Source of the DNA: Shewanella litoralis
GTDB taxonomy: Bacteria > Pseudomonadota > Gammaproteobacteria > Enterobacterales > Shewanellaceae
DNA length: 64,000 nucleotides
Direction of reading: 5' to 3'
Assembly (NCBI RefSeq): GCF_009828585.1
Contig: NZ_WSRZ01000002.1
Coordinates: 248,001-312,000 of the forward strand
Shown: positions 1 through 9,700 of the stretch, in pieces
Layout: each line of letters opens with the position of its first letter
Numbering within the stretch: the first letter of the stretch is position 1
Notes under the pieces: model-generated
Told to the model about the DNA's origin: nothing
Databases searched by the model: none
Seen by the model: the letters and a program-made list of their open reading frames with translations, nothing else
Position numbers and translations under genes: made by a program

Positions 1-1608
1 CTTGGCTTAACCTTAGTCATTGGTTTTGGTTTAGGTGCTATTGCAGGGTATTTAACGGGTTTGGCTATTCGTAAAAACTTATTCCCACATTACTTACTCA
101 ATACCGCAGTATTAACCATTATGCTAGGGGTGTTTGTTGGTTCTAACTTAGTACAGCATGAGTCAGGTTTATTGACCGTAACTGTGATGGGTATTTTACT
201 GGCTAACATGCGCGGCGTAGATATTGCCGACATTTTAGAATTTAAAGAAACCCTCACCGTACTGCTGATCTCGGCATTGTTTATTTTACTGGCGGCGCGT
301 TTAGATTCTGGCGCCATGCTCGATCTTGGTTTTGGCGGTATTGCTGTTTTATTAGTGGTGATGTTTGTGGCAAGACCATTAAGCATTTGGATATCGGGGC
401 TTGGGACTAATTTATCGTCAAAAGATAAGTGGTTTTTAAGTTGGGTTGCACCACGCGGTATTGTTGCGGCAGCGATTTCATCATTATTTGCCATAAAGCT
501 TGAAGCGGTTGGCCTTGAGGGCGCGAGCTCTATCGTCCCATTGGTGTTTTTAATCATTATTGGTACCGTTGTTATTCAGAGTTTAACCGCCGGGCGTTGG
601 GCAAAATATTTGGGCGTGAAAGAAGGCTCAAACCAGGGGTTATTAATTTTTGGTGCATCTAAATTTTCACGTGAACTGGCAAAAGTCTTAATGTCTAAAA
701 ACATCAAAGTGGTGTTGGCCGACAATAACTGGGACAGTATTCGCCAGGCTCGTATGGAAAACATTCCGGTGTACTTTGGTAACCCAGCCTCTGAGCACGC
801 TGAAACCTACATGGACTTAAGCGGTGTCGGTCGCGTGCTAGTGATGTCACCTTATCGCCAGTTAAACCCATTAGTGACCTTCTATTTCCAGGACTTACTT
901 GGGGTTGAAAAGGTGTATGGTTTAAACAACGCCGACAGCGGCAGTGCCCGTCACCAGTTGTCTGAGTCGTATTTAAAGCGTTTGTGTTTGTTTGGTGAAA
1001 ACATCTCGTATGCCAAAATTGCCAGCTTAATGGCCAAGGGCGCGGTGTTAAAAGTCACTAACATTACTGAAAACTTTACTTATGAGCATTTCAAAAAACG
1101 TTACGGTGAAACGGCGATGCCTTTAGTTTATTTAACTAAAGAAGGTAAAGTGAAAGTGCTTTCTGGTGCAGGTCCCTTTGAATATCCGGTTGGGATTGAG
1201 TTGATAAGCTTGCTACCGCAAGAAGCACAAGATCAAGCGGTAATTCAGCGCGCATTAGATGAAGAAGCTGACCGCCAAGCAAAAGCGCTGGCTGAAGCCG
1301 AAGCAAAAGCGGCGGCAGAAGCACGAGCAATTCGTGAAGCCGAAGAAGCTGAACAACGTGCTATAGATAAAGCGCGTCGTAAAGAAGAAGAGCTGGCACA
1401 GTTTGAGGAGCAAGAAAAAGCGCGTTTACTTGCAGAGGAAGAGGCTGCTATAGCGAAAAAAGAAGCGGCAGAAAAAGCTAAGTTGATAGCTGCTGAGAAA
1501 AAAGCCGCTGCACAAGCTGCCGCTGAAAACGCAGATGAATCTACTCAGGTAGAGTCATCTACTGAGGAAGATAAGTCTGAACAACAGGACGACCCTAAAA
1601 CGGTTTAA
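1..1608 (+). CDS. Cation:proton antiporter (CPA type) with TrkA-N/RCK domain, 5' end missing
   Basis: The reading frame is open from base 1, so the start lies upstream of the window. The visible part begins in hydrophobic transmembrane helices typical of sodium/proton antiporters, including an 'SWVAPRGIVAAAISS' stretch. It continues into a Rossmann-like TrkA-N domain ('LLIFGASKFSRELAKVL') that in this family binds nucleotides and gates transport. The last roughly 110 residues are a highly charged Ala/Glu/Lys-rich segment predicted to be a long coiled coil, which is unusual for such antiporters. The protein should sit in the inner membrane and exchange monovalent cations for protons; the ion cannot be told from sequence. 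A hairpin terminator follows directly. Confidence 0.85.
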   Translation, partial: LGLTLVIGFGLGAIAGYLTGLAIRKNLFPHYLLNTAVLTIMLGVFVGSNLVQHESGLLTVTVMGILLANMRGVDIADILEFKETLTVLLISALFILLAARLDSGAMLDLGFGGIAVLLVVMFVARPLSIWISGLGTNLSSKDKWFLSWVAPRGIVAAAISSLFAIKLEAVGLEGASSIVPLVFLIIIGTVVIQSLTAGRWAKYLGVKEGSNQGLLIFGASKFSRELAKVLMSKNIKVVLADNNWDSIRQARMENIPVYFGNPASEHAETYMDLSGVGRVLVMSPYRQLNPLVTFYFQDLLGVEKVYGLNNADSGSARHQLSESYLKRLCLFGENISYAKIASLMAKGAVLKVTNITENFTYEHFKKRYGETAMPLVYLTKEGKVKVLSGAGPFEYPVGIELISLLPQEAQDQAVIQRALDEEADRQAKALAEAEAKAAAEARAIREAEEAEQRAIDKARRKEEELAQFEEQEKARLLAEEEAAIAKKEAAEKAKLIAAEKKAAAQAAAENADESTQVESSTEEDKSEQQDDPKTV

Positions 1609-1624
1609 CCGTTAGCAGGTAACA

Positions 1625-1657
1625 AAAAAGGCTTAGCAGTCATTGCTAAGCCTTTTT
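1625..1657 (+). terminator. Rho-independent terminator after the antiporter gene
   Basis: A 9-bp GGCTTAGCA/TGCTAAGCC stem is flanked by an A-run on the left and a T-run on the right. It lies 17 bases after the antiporter stop. The symmetric A and T runs could let it work in both directions, also closing the convergent bcp transcript. Confidence 0.85.
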
Positions 1658-1710
1658 ATTTTGCGGGAAGAGTTATTGTCAGTTGTGGATATTGACTACA
1701 GACGTGATAA

Positions 1711-2178
1711 CTATTCAGCTAATGTTGCCAGTACCACTTCGTGATGGTCTTTGGTTTTGAATTTATTGAGCACATGGCTAACTTTGCCATCAGTGCCTAC
1801 GATAAAGCTTAGGCGATGTATGCCATCATAGTGCTTGCCCATAAACTGTTTTGGGCCCCAGACACCAAAGCCATCAGCAACAGCATGGTCTTCATCGCTA
1901 AGTAAGGTGAAGTTGAGTGCTTGTTTGTCAGCAAATTTGGCTAGCTTTGCCACTGGATCTGGACTGATACCGAACACGGTGACGTTTAGGCCATCGAGTT
2001 GGGCTTTACTATCACGCAATCCTTGGGCTTGTACTGTACAGCCAGGGGTAGAGGCTTTAGGGTAAAAGTATACCAGTACTGGGCCATGAGTGAGTGCCTG
2101 CTGTAACGAAACGGTTTCGCCAGCCTGGTTTTGTAAACTGAAACTAGGTGCAGTGTCACCTACGGTTAATGTGTTCAT
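1711..2178 (-). CDS. bcp: Thioredoxin-dependent peroxiredoxin Bcp, 1-Cys form
   Basis: This 155-residue protein matches the Bcp/PrxQ family, which reduces hydrogen peroxide and organic hydroperoxides in the cytoplasm. The peroxidatic cysteine is Cys47 in 'YPKASTPGCTVQ'. The resolving cysteine usually found five residues later, as in E. coli Bcp, is Gln52 here, and there is no other cysteine in the protein. It should therefore work by a 1-Cys mechanism and rely on an external thiol for recycling. It lies downstream of gcvR on the same strand with a 92-bp gap, the same order as in E. coli. The ATG start gives the normal family length. Confidence 0.93.
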   Translation of the reverse strand: MNTLTVGDTAPSFSLQNQAGETVSLQQALTHGPVLVYFYPKASTPGCTVQAQGLRDSKAQLDGLNVTVFGISPDPVAKLAKFADKQALNFTLLSDEDHAVADGFGVWGPKQFMGKHYDGIHRLSFIVGTDGKVSHVLNKFKTKDHHEVVLATLAE

Positions 2179-2270
2179 GATTTATCCTTATCAGATGAGT
2201 TGCAGACAATACGAAGCCTGTTAGGGCAAGGTTCAACTTGCTAGGGGATAACCTAAACGTAAACCTATGA

Positions 2271-2807
2271 TTAAGGAGCCGCAATGCCTTGCATACGCTT
2301 GATAGTACATTCAAGTGACATCGACTCTGCCAATTCGTGAATACCTTGCTCAAGCTTTAATAAGTCGACTTTATCGGGAATGTTAATCGCCAATAAAATG
2401 GATTGGGTTTTAAGATTGTCATTATCGTCAGCGTGCGAGCGTACCGCGGCTAAATCTAAGCCTCTATCGGCCAGAAACTGAGTAATGCTTTTCATGGTGC
2501 CACGCTGATCTTCACCGTTAAATAACACTTCAATGCGCGAGATAAAGTTTTTAGGTGTATGTTTTGATGTGCGCTTCATTACCGTCATTAATTCAAGTTC
2601 GACACTTAAACTCGGTAATAAGCTTTCAATTTTGGTAATGGCGGTCCACGAGCCCGATATCATCATAATTAAGGTAAATTCATTACCAAATAATGCCATT
2701 CGACTGTCGACAATATCGCAATCGCATTCACTTGCTAAACGCGCTAAACGACTGACTAAACCAGGGCGATCTGCGCCCATTGCCGTAACGACCAGGTAGT
2801 TGGTCAT
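2271..2807 (-). CDS. gcvR: Glycine cleavage system transcriptional repressor GcvR
   Basis: The 178-residue product has two ACT-like domains (roughly residues 3-75 and 90-170) and no DNA-binding domain. It opens with 'YLVVTAMGADRPGLVSRLA', typical of GcvR. In E. coli GcvR does not bind DNA directly but binds the activator GcvA and blocks expression of the glycine cleavage genes when glycine is scarce. The position, divergent from dapA and upstream of bcp, is the conserved E. coli arrangement and supports the assignment. The 548-bp gap to dapA is longer than needed for two promoters because a MITE-like element is inserted in it. Confidence 0.92.
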   Translation of the reverse strand: MTNYLVVTAMGADRPGLVSRLARLASECDCDIVDSRMALFGNEFTLIMMISGSWTAITKIESLLPSLSVELELMTVMKRTSKHTPKNFISRIEVLFNGEDQRGTMKSITQFLADRGLDLAAVRSHADDNDNLKTQSILLAINIPDKVDLLKLEQGIHELAESMSLECTIKRMQGIAAP

Positions 2808-2976
2808 GGATTTTCCTCACTGTCGATATCTTTGAGCGAAAACGCAAGCCGATGCAGTGCGTTTTTGTGCGGGTGCTAATGCTAACATTTATCTGCAAAA
2901 CACCTCAAGATACTAACCCATATCGGTCACATTAATGTGATTATTTTTTAGTGGCTAAGGTCGAAAAATGCTAGCT

Positions 2977-3246
2977 TATACCATTGCGCGTTAGTAAGAG
3001 ATCTCTCAGCGAGAATGTAAAAGGGCTTAAACAAGGCGAATGACTGAATGAATAGTTATTCTCTTTCGAAGTCATGCAACGCAGTGTAAGCCCTTTTAAA
3101 ACTCGCCTGAAAGGAATGCCCCAGCGGCTTTTGCTTTGCATTTTCGCTATTTGAAAGGGAACAACCATGACTACATAGCGACGCCTTAATCAAAAAACGC
3201 TGGATGCATTCTGAGTGCTCACTTATTAATGCGCAATGGTATTATA
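2977..3246. mobile_element. MITE-like non-coding element with terminal inverted repeats, between gcvR and dapA
   Basis: The left end (2977-2998) reads TATACCATTGCGCGTTAGTA followed by AG. The right end (3222-3246) is its imperfect reverse complement, ending GCGCAATGGTATTATA; about 19 of 22 positions pair. Inside lies a second inverted repeat, AAAAGGGCTTA with TAAGCCCTTTT. There is no credible gene. It takes up about half of the 2808-3355 gcvR-dapA gap, so it may separate or modify the dapA promoter. The element is similar in size and terminal bases to the one at 17832-18096. Mobility is inferred, not shown. Confidence 0.65.
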
Positions 3247-3355
3247 CCGTTATAGAGAACAGAAATGACTTATTTCAGATAATGCTTGCCGTAGTGCTTG
3301 TCATTAGTGGTTGGCATCAGTAACATAGCGAATCCTGAAACCTTGGGGAAGATAG

Positions 3356-4237
3356 ATGATAAACGGAAGCATCGTAGCCTTAATCACACCAATGAATAGT
3401 GATGGCACAATAGATTATGCAAGTCTTGAAAGGCTTGTCGAGTTTCATATTGAACAGGGCACAGATGCCATTGTTGCTGTCGGTACGACCGGTGAGTCGG
3501 CGACATTGCCAATGAAAGAGCATGCTGCTGTTGTGGCTCAAACCGTTAAGTTTGCCTCAGGTCGTATTCCTGTTATAGGTGGCAACGGCGCCAACGCGAC
3601 AGCAGAAGCGGTTGAACTGACTAAATCACTGCAAGATACTGGCGTAGTTGCCATGCTTGGGGTGACACCGTATTACAATAAGCCAACGCCAAAAGGACTT
3701 ATTGCACACTACAAGGCAGTTGCAGCTAGCACAGACATCCCACAAATTTTGTATAACGTTCCTGGCAGAACTGCTGTGGATATGAAGCCAGAAACCGTGG
3801 CTGAATTAGTTGGCGTGAGTAACATTATTGGTGTTAAAGAAGCCACTGGTGATGTGAGTCGTGTAGCACGTTTGCGTGAACTGTGTGGTAACGACTTTAT
3901 TCTTTACAGTGGCGATGATGCCACCGCGCGCGAGTTTTTATTACTCGGCGGTAATGGTGTAATTTCGGTAGCAAACAATGTGGTTCCACGTGCATTTAAA
4001 GCCATGTGTGATGCCGCATTAGCAAAAGATGCACAATTAGCTAAAACGATCGATGAGCCACTAATGGGCTTATACAGTTCTTTATTTTGTGAAGCTAACC
4101 CAATCCCTGTGAAATGGGCTGTTCACAAGATGGGATTAATCTCTCATGGACATATTCGTTTGCCTTTAACTGAACTTTCTGAGCAGTTTCATGGTCTGTT
4201 AATAGAAACAATGAAACAAGCCCAGATAAAGGTATAA
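3356..4237 (+). CDS. dapA: 4-hydroxy-tetrahydrodipicolinate synthase
   Basis: DapA condenses pyruvate with aspartate semialdehyde, the first committed step to diaminopimelate and lysine. The 293-residue product has the TIM-barrel signature with all key residues at the E. coli positions: Thr44/Thr45 in 'GTTGES', Tyr107 in 'PYYNKPT', Tyr133 and Arg138 in 'LYNVPGR', and the Schiff-base Lys161 in 'GVKEATG'. A GGGGAAG ribosome-binding sequence precedes the ATG. The bamC gene follows after only 7 bp, so the two are probably cotranscribed, as in E. coli. Confidence 0.98.
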   Translation: MINGSIVALITPMNSDGTIDYASLERLVEFHIEQGTDAIVAVGTTGESATLPMKEHAAVVAQTVKFASGRIPVIGGNGANATAEAVELTKSLQDTGVVAMLGVTPYYNKPTPKGLIAHYKAVAASTDIPQILYNVPGRTAVDMKPETVAELVGVSNIIGVKEATGDVSRVARLRELCGNDFILYSGDDATAREFLLLGGNGVISVANNVVPRAFKAMCDAALAKDAQLAKTIDEPLMGLYSSLFCEANPIPVKWAVHKMGLISHGHIRLPLTELSEQFHGLLIETMKQAQIKV

Positions 4238-4244
4238 TAAATTC

Positions 4245-5345
4245 ATGTTAAAGAAAGTTACTCCGCTACTTCTTGTTGCAGCTGTTTCAGCTTGCAGTAC
4301 GCCATTAGATCGTCGTCAAGCCAATGGCAATGACGACTTTATTAATGCTGAAACTTCACCGTTATTGACTATTCCTGAAGGGCTAGACACCCCGACTTAC
4401 AGTAAAGAATATGATATTCCTGCTGTTGGTACCAAGTCAGACAAAGCGTTAATCGGTAAAAAGCTCGATATTCGTGCACCTCTTCAAGTATTGCCAATGG
4501 CAGAAGGGACTCATATTGAAGAAAGCAGCGACAATATTCGTGTTGTCATTGATTCAATTGAAAGTACCTCAGATCTAAAACAAGAAATCTTTGATGTTGT
4601 TAAAGGTTACTTAGCTAAGAATAACATGGCCATTCGTGCTGAAGATTACGCCGCGGGTTTGATTGAAACTGATTGGATTGAACACCAGGAAGTGATTGAA
4701 TCTAGTTGGTGGGGCAGCGATAAAGTGTATACGCTGCGTCAGCGTTACAGCTACAACATCGACGTTAAACCTCATGGTCGTTCTGGTAGCGTAGCGATTA
4801 ACTTGCTAGAACACGAAGAGTTTTATAACGGCGAAGATCAAAAAATCTTATTGAGTGGTGACGACAAGCGTCGTTATACCACCGACATGCTTAACAACGC
4901 CATTGGCTATATGAGTGTTGAGCGTGACAGAGCTATTCGCGCCGCGCGTATTCAACAAAGTCTAGGTATCAAAGTTAACTTAGTGACAGGTGCTGAGTCT
5001 GACGCAGCCTACTGGTTAGCAGAGTCTACTTACCAGTCTGTGTGGGATCGTTTACGTTTAGTGCTGCCTGAAATGGGCTTTGATGTTGTCGATATGGATA
5101 CCAGCAAAGGCTTATTCTACATTAATCTAGAAGAAAGCAGTGGTTTCTGGAGTTCATTATGGGGCGATGAAAAGTTGTCTCTGAAAAAGGGCAATTACCG
5201 TTTATTGCTTAAAGAAACCGATAATCCAGATCAAACCAAAATCTTACTGCACGATGTAGAAGATAATGCATTAGACAATGAATCGATTACTGAAGTGTAT
5301 CAAATCCTGTCTGATCTGATGCAAGAAGACCGTAAAGTGCGTTAA
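4245..5345 (+). CDS. bamC: Outer-membrane protein assembly factor BamC (lipoprotein)
   Basis: The 366-residue product starts with a lipoprotein signal peptide whose lipobox ends at Cys17 ('LLVAAVSAC'). It carries the two helix-grip domains expected of BamC/NlpB, an accessory lipoprotein of the beta-barrel assembly machinery. After the cysteine comes a poorly structured segment that in E. coli contacts BamD. Linkage to dapA is conserved in gammaproteobacteria and supports the call. A strong hairpin terminator follows the stop. Confidence 0.93.
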   Translation: MLKKVTPLLLVAAVSACSTPLDRRQANGNDDFINAETSPLLTIPEGLDTPTYSKEYDIPAVGTKSDKALIGKKLDIRAPLQVLPMAEGTHIEESSDNIRVVIDSIESTSDLKQEIFDVVKGYLAKNNMAIRAEDYAAGLIETDWIEHQEVIESSWWGSDKVYTLRQRYSYNIDVKPHGRSGSVAINLLEHEEFYNGEDQKILLSGDDKRRYTTDMLNNAIGYMSVERDRAIRAARIQQSLGIKVNLVTGAESDAAYWLAESTYQSVWDRLRLVLPEMGFDVVDMDTSKGLFYINLEESSGFWSSLWGDEKLSLKKGNYRLLLKETDNPDQTKILLHDVEDNALDNESITEVYQILSDLMQEDRKVR

Positions 5346-5375
5346 TATTCACTTATTACGTTATCGCTTTAGAAG

Positions 5376-5404
5376 AGACGCTCAATTTGAGCGTCTTTTT
5401 TTTT
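5376..5404 (+). terminator. Rho-independent terminator after bamC
   Basis: A perfect 10-bp stem, AGACGCTCAA with TTGAGCGTCT around a single-base loop centre, runs straight into eight or more T residues. It lies 30 bases after the bamC stop and closes the dapA-bamC unit. Confidence 0.92.
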
Positions 5405-5696
5405 AAAGCGAATTGTCACAAGTTGTGTCTATAGTGGTGCATTTATAAACACAGTGAGGGTGACTATCCATCAAAACGATTAATTTATGCAGCTAAAACA
5501 CGGATTTTATGCAATAAAATAGCGATAAAGTTAATAGTTTCTGCATAAGTTAACCAGTTGAACCATTTGTTACCTGATGTCGTAATGTGTAAGCGAAAGT
5601 AAAACGCCTTGAAGCAGGCGCGTTGCTGAGTACAATCACATAATTAAACAATCAGCTAAATAATTATTCATTACCCTGGATGGTTACGGACAAAAA
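5405..5696. other. Intergenic region upstream of the RND pump operon
   Basis: No open frame of credible length was found. A small CGCCT/AGGCG hairpin lies near 5606-5620. I cannot point to a convincing operator, and no regulator gene is next to the pump operon. Confidence 0.4.
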
Positions 5697-6779
5697 ATGA
5701 AAAAAATAATATTACTGATCGCCATAGTGTCAATCGCGCTGTTCGGTTACTTTTCTTTCCTGCCTGAGAAAGCACAAATACAACGTGCCCGTGCAATACC
5801 CAATGTGGTGGTTGCTAAAGTGGAAGTGATGCCTATTCGTGACGAAGTGGAAGCACTCGGCACAGGTAAAGCGTATGAATCGATTATCGTGACCTCGAAA
5901 GTGGCCGAAATCGTCAATCAAATTAATTTTGATGATGGTGAGCTTGTTGAAAAAGGCGCTGTGTTAGTGATGCTTCGTAATGACGAGCAAAAAGCTAAAG
6001 TGGCGGTTGCAGAAGTCAAACTGGCAGAAAACTTACGTGAGTTAGACCGAATTAGAGCACTTGTTACCAGCAAAACTATTGCTGAATTGGAACGTGACAG
6101 GTTGCAAAGCTTAATTGATACCACTCGTGCAGAAGTTGAGCAAGCCAACGCCGCTTTGCATGACCGCATTATTAAAGCGCCTTTTTCAGGCCGCTTAGGT
6201 CTGCGCCAGGTGAGCGTGGGCAGCTTAGTGACCCCAGGTGAGCAAATAAGTACCTTAGATGATGTCAGTAAAATTAAATTAGACTTTTCAGTACCAGAGC
6301 GATTTATACAAGAGTTAAAACCAGGCAAGTTGGTTGAGGCGAGCGCGGTTGCGTATCCTGATCGCGTATTTAAAGGTGTCGTGACTTCAATTGATAGTCG
6401 TGTTAACCCAGATACACGTGCCGTTATCGTTCGCGCTGTCATGCCAAATAGCGATTTCAGCTTATTGCCAGGCATGCTGATGAAAGTGAAGCTAATTAAA
6501 CAAAGCCGTGAGGCCTTGTTATTACCAGAAGCGGCGATTATTCCAATTCAAAATAATCATTTTGTTTATGTTGTGAATGCTGACAACAAAGTAGAGCAAG
6601 TGAAAGTGACTCTGGGCATTCGTACCCGTGGTTGGGTTGAAATCACTAATGGCCTAGAAGTGGGCAAGCAAGTGATTATCCGCGGTATTTTAAAAGTACG
6701 TCCGGGTGATGAAGTCAAAGTGCAACAAGCTGAAAACTTCAAGTTTGCTCAAGTCGAAGGTACGGAGAAGTCGGCATGA
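5697..6779 (+). CDS. RND efflux periplasmic adaptor subunit (membrane fusion protein)
   Basis: The 360-residue product has one N-terminal membrane anchor (about residues 3-20), with no lipobox cysteine. It then shows the usual order of adaptor domains: barrel-sandwich/lipoyl half, coiled-coil hairpin with many Glu/Ala/Leu, second lipoyl half ('IIKAPFSGRLGLRQVSVGSLV'-like), beta-barrel and membrane-proximal domain. It should bridge the inner-membrane pump to an outer-membrane channel. The stop overlaps the pump start by four bases (ATGA), so translation is probably coupled. No TolC-like gene is in the operon, so the channel must be encoded elsewhere. Confidence 0.93.
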   Translation: MKKIILLIAIVSIALFGYFSFLPEKAQIQRARAIPNVVVAKVEVMPIRDEVEALGTGKAYESIIVTSKVAEIVNQINFDDGELVEKGAVLVMLRNDEQKAKVAVAEVKLAENLRELDRIRALVTSKTIAELERDRLQSLIDTTRAEVEQANAALHDRIIKAPFSGRLGLRQVSVGSLVTPGEQISTLDDVSKIKLDFSVPERFIQELKPGKLVEASAVAYPDRVFKGVVTSIDSRVNPDTRAVIVRAVMPNSDFSLLPGMLMKVKLIKQSREALLLPEAAIIPIQNNHFVYVVNADNKVEQVKVTLGIRTRGWVEITNGLEVGKQVIIRGILKVRPGDEVKVQQAENFKFAQVEGTEKSA

Positions 6780-9700
6780 TATTAACTGACTTATCGGTTA
6801 AAAGACCGGTTTTTGCCTCTGTTATCAGTATTTTGCTGATTGTATTAGGGTTAGTGTCGTTTGATAAGTTACCGCTGCGCGAATACCCCAATATTGATCC
6901 ACCGATTGTTTCTGTCGAAACCAGCTACCGTGGTGCTAGTGCCTCAGTGGTCGAGAGTCGGATTACCCAGTTGGTTGAAGACCAAATCAGTGGCGTAGAG
7001 GGTATTCGTCATATCAGTTCATCAAGCAGTGATGGCCGCTCGAGTGTAACCATTGAGTTTGATATTAACCGTGATATTGAAGCGGCAACCAATGACGTGC
7101 GCGACCGAATTTCTGGCTTACTAGAGCAATTACCAGAAGAGGCCGATTCGCCATCAATTTTCAAAGCCAATGGCAGTGATGAAGTGATCATGTGGCTAAA
7201 TCTTGTGTCTGATCAAATGGACACACTTCAGCTTACAGATTATGCCAACCGTTATCTCGTTGACCGTTTTTCTGTCATCGACGGTGTATCAACGCTGCGG
7301 TTAGGCGGTGGTAAGGTTTATGCCTTACGCATATGGATTGACCGTCAAGCTCTAGCTTCACGCAACCTTACAGTGTCTGATGTTGAAGATGCGCTGCGTT
7401 CGGAAAACGTTGAGCTACCTGCAGGTTCTATTGAATCGAAAGAACGTCATTTTACAGTACGTTTAGATCGTGTATTCAAAACCGCTGAAGACTTTTCTAA
7501 TCTGGTAATTACCCAAGGCGATGATGGCTACTTAGTTAAACTCGGTGATGTCGCTAAGGTAGAAATTGGCTCAGAAGAAGAGCGAATTATCTTTAGAGGT
7601 AATAAAGAGTCGATGATTGGTCTAGGGGTTAGCAAACAGTCAACGGCCAACACCTTAGAAGTTGCACGAGCTGCCAATGCGCTTGTAGACAAATTAAACC
7701 CAACGTTACCCGCAGGCATGGAGATTAAGCGCTCATATGATAGCTCCGTGTTTATTGAAGCGTCTATTGATGAGGTTTATCAAACATTATTTATTGCCAT
7801 GATATTAGTCATTGTGGTGATTTATCTGTTTTTAGGCTCAGTGCGGGCGATGTTAATTCCTGCCATTACGGTTCCCGTGTCGTTATTGGCTACATTTATT
7901 GTGCTTTATGCACTTGGTTACACCATTAACCTATTGACCTTACTGGCAATGATTTTAGCCATTGGTATGGTGGTTGATGACGCGATTGTGATGTTAGAAA
8001 ACATTCACCGACGCATTGAAGAGGGTGACTCACCCTTAAAAGCCGCTTTCTTAGGTGCACGAGAAGTTGCCTTTGCTGTGGTTGCAACCACTTTAGTGTT
8101 GGTAGCGGTATTTATGCCTATTACCTTCCTAGAGGGCGATTTAGGTAAGCTATTTAAAGAGTTTGCGGTGACCATGAGTGCCGCGGTGATATTTTCAAGT
8201 ATTGTTGCATTAACACTGACACCAATGATGTGTTCTAAATTGCTTAAACCCGCCGATCAAGATCCATGGCTAGTAAAGCAAGTCGACAAGATGATGGATA
8301 AATTATCTGACTGGTACTTAATCACACTCAATACTGGCATGAAACGTCCCGTGATGGTGTCGCTTGTGGTGTTAATTGCCTTTGGTTTGAGTGGTTATTT
8401 ACTCAATAAAGTGCCACAAGAGTTTGCTCCACAAGAAGACCGTGGTGCCATGTTCTTAATGGTCAACGGCCCACAAGGTGCCAGCTTCGAATATATTGAG
8501 AAATATATGGATGAAGTGGAAGGGCGTTTAATGCCTATGGTGGAAAGTGGCGATATTAAACGTTTGCTTATTCGTGCGCCGCGTGGCTTTGGTACCGCAT
8601 CAGACTTCTCAAACGGCATGGCAATTATCGTACTTGAAGACTGGGCAGAACGGCGCAGTGCGAATGAAATCATTGTTGAAATTCGTGAGCGCCTAGCTGA
8701 TTTAGCCGGCATTAGAGCCTTCCCGATAATGCGCCAGGCGTTTGGCCGCGGCGTAGGTAAACCTGTGCAATTTGTGATTGGTGGTCCTAGCTATGAGGAG
8801 TTGGCCGAATGGCGCGACATCATGCTGGAAAAAGCCAAAGATAATCATAATATCGTCGGTTTAGATCATGATTACCAAGAAACGAAGCCGCAGTTACGCG
8901 TACTGATTGACCGCGAACGAGCTGCCGACCTAGGGGTGTCAGTATCGCATATTGGCCGCACGTTAGAGTCAATGCTAGGCTCGCGTTTGGTGACCACTTT
9001 TATGCGTGATGGTGAAGAGTACGATGTGATCGTGGAAGGTAATCGTGAGAATCAAAGCACGGCGACAGACATGGAAAACATTTATGTGCGCTCTGACCGC
9101 ACTCAAGAGTTAATTCCATTATCTAACTTAGTGTCGATTGAAGAGTTTGCTGATGCAAGTTCGCTCAATCGTTACAACCGCATGCGTTCAATCACGCTAG
9201 AAGCTAACCTTGGCGCTGATTACAGCTTAGGCGAAGCATTAGATTACATGAACACTCTTGCGGCAACGTATTTGCCTGCAGAAGCGGTAATTAGTTATAA
9301 AGGCCCATCATTGGATTACCAGGAATCGGGTAGCTCAATGAACTTTGTGTTTTTACTGGCCCTTGGCATTGTATTTTTAGTGCTAGCGGCGCAGTTTGAA
9401 AGCTATATTCACCCAATGGTGATTATGCTTACCGTGCCATTGGCGACACTCGGTGCATTAGTTGGTTTATGGGTTACAGGCCAAAGTATCAATATTTATA
9501 GCCAAATTGGCATCATCATGTTGGTTGGTTTAGCGGCAAAGAATGGTATTTTAATTGTTGAGTTTTCTAACCAACTGCGCGACCGTGGTGTTGAATTCCA
9601 GCAAGCCGTTTTACAAGCTTCTACTCAGCGTTTACGTCCGATTTTAATGACCGGGATTACCACGGCTGCCGGTGCGATACCACTGGTTATAGCTTCTGGT

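Noticed and set aside
5918-6475. 185-codon antisense frame inside the RND adaptor gene
   Set aside because: The adaptor frame has full domain structure and operon coupling to the pump gene.
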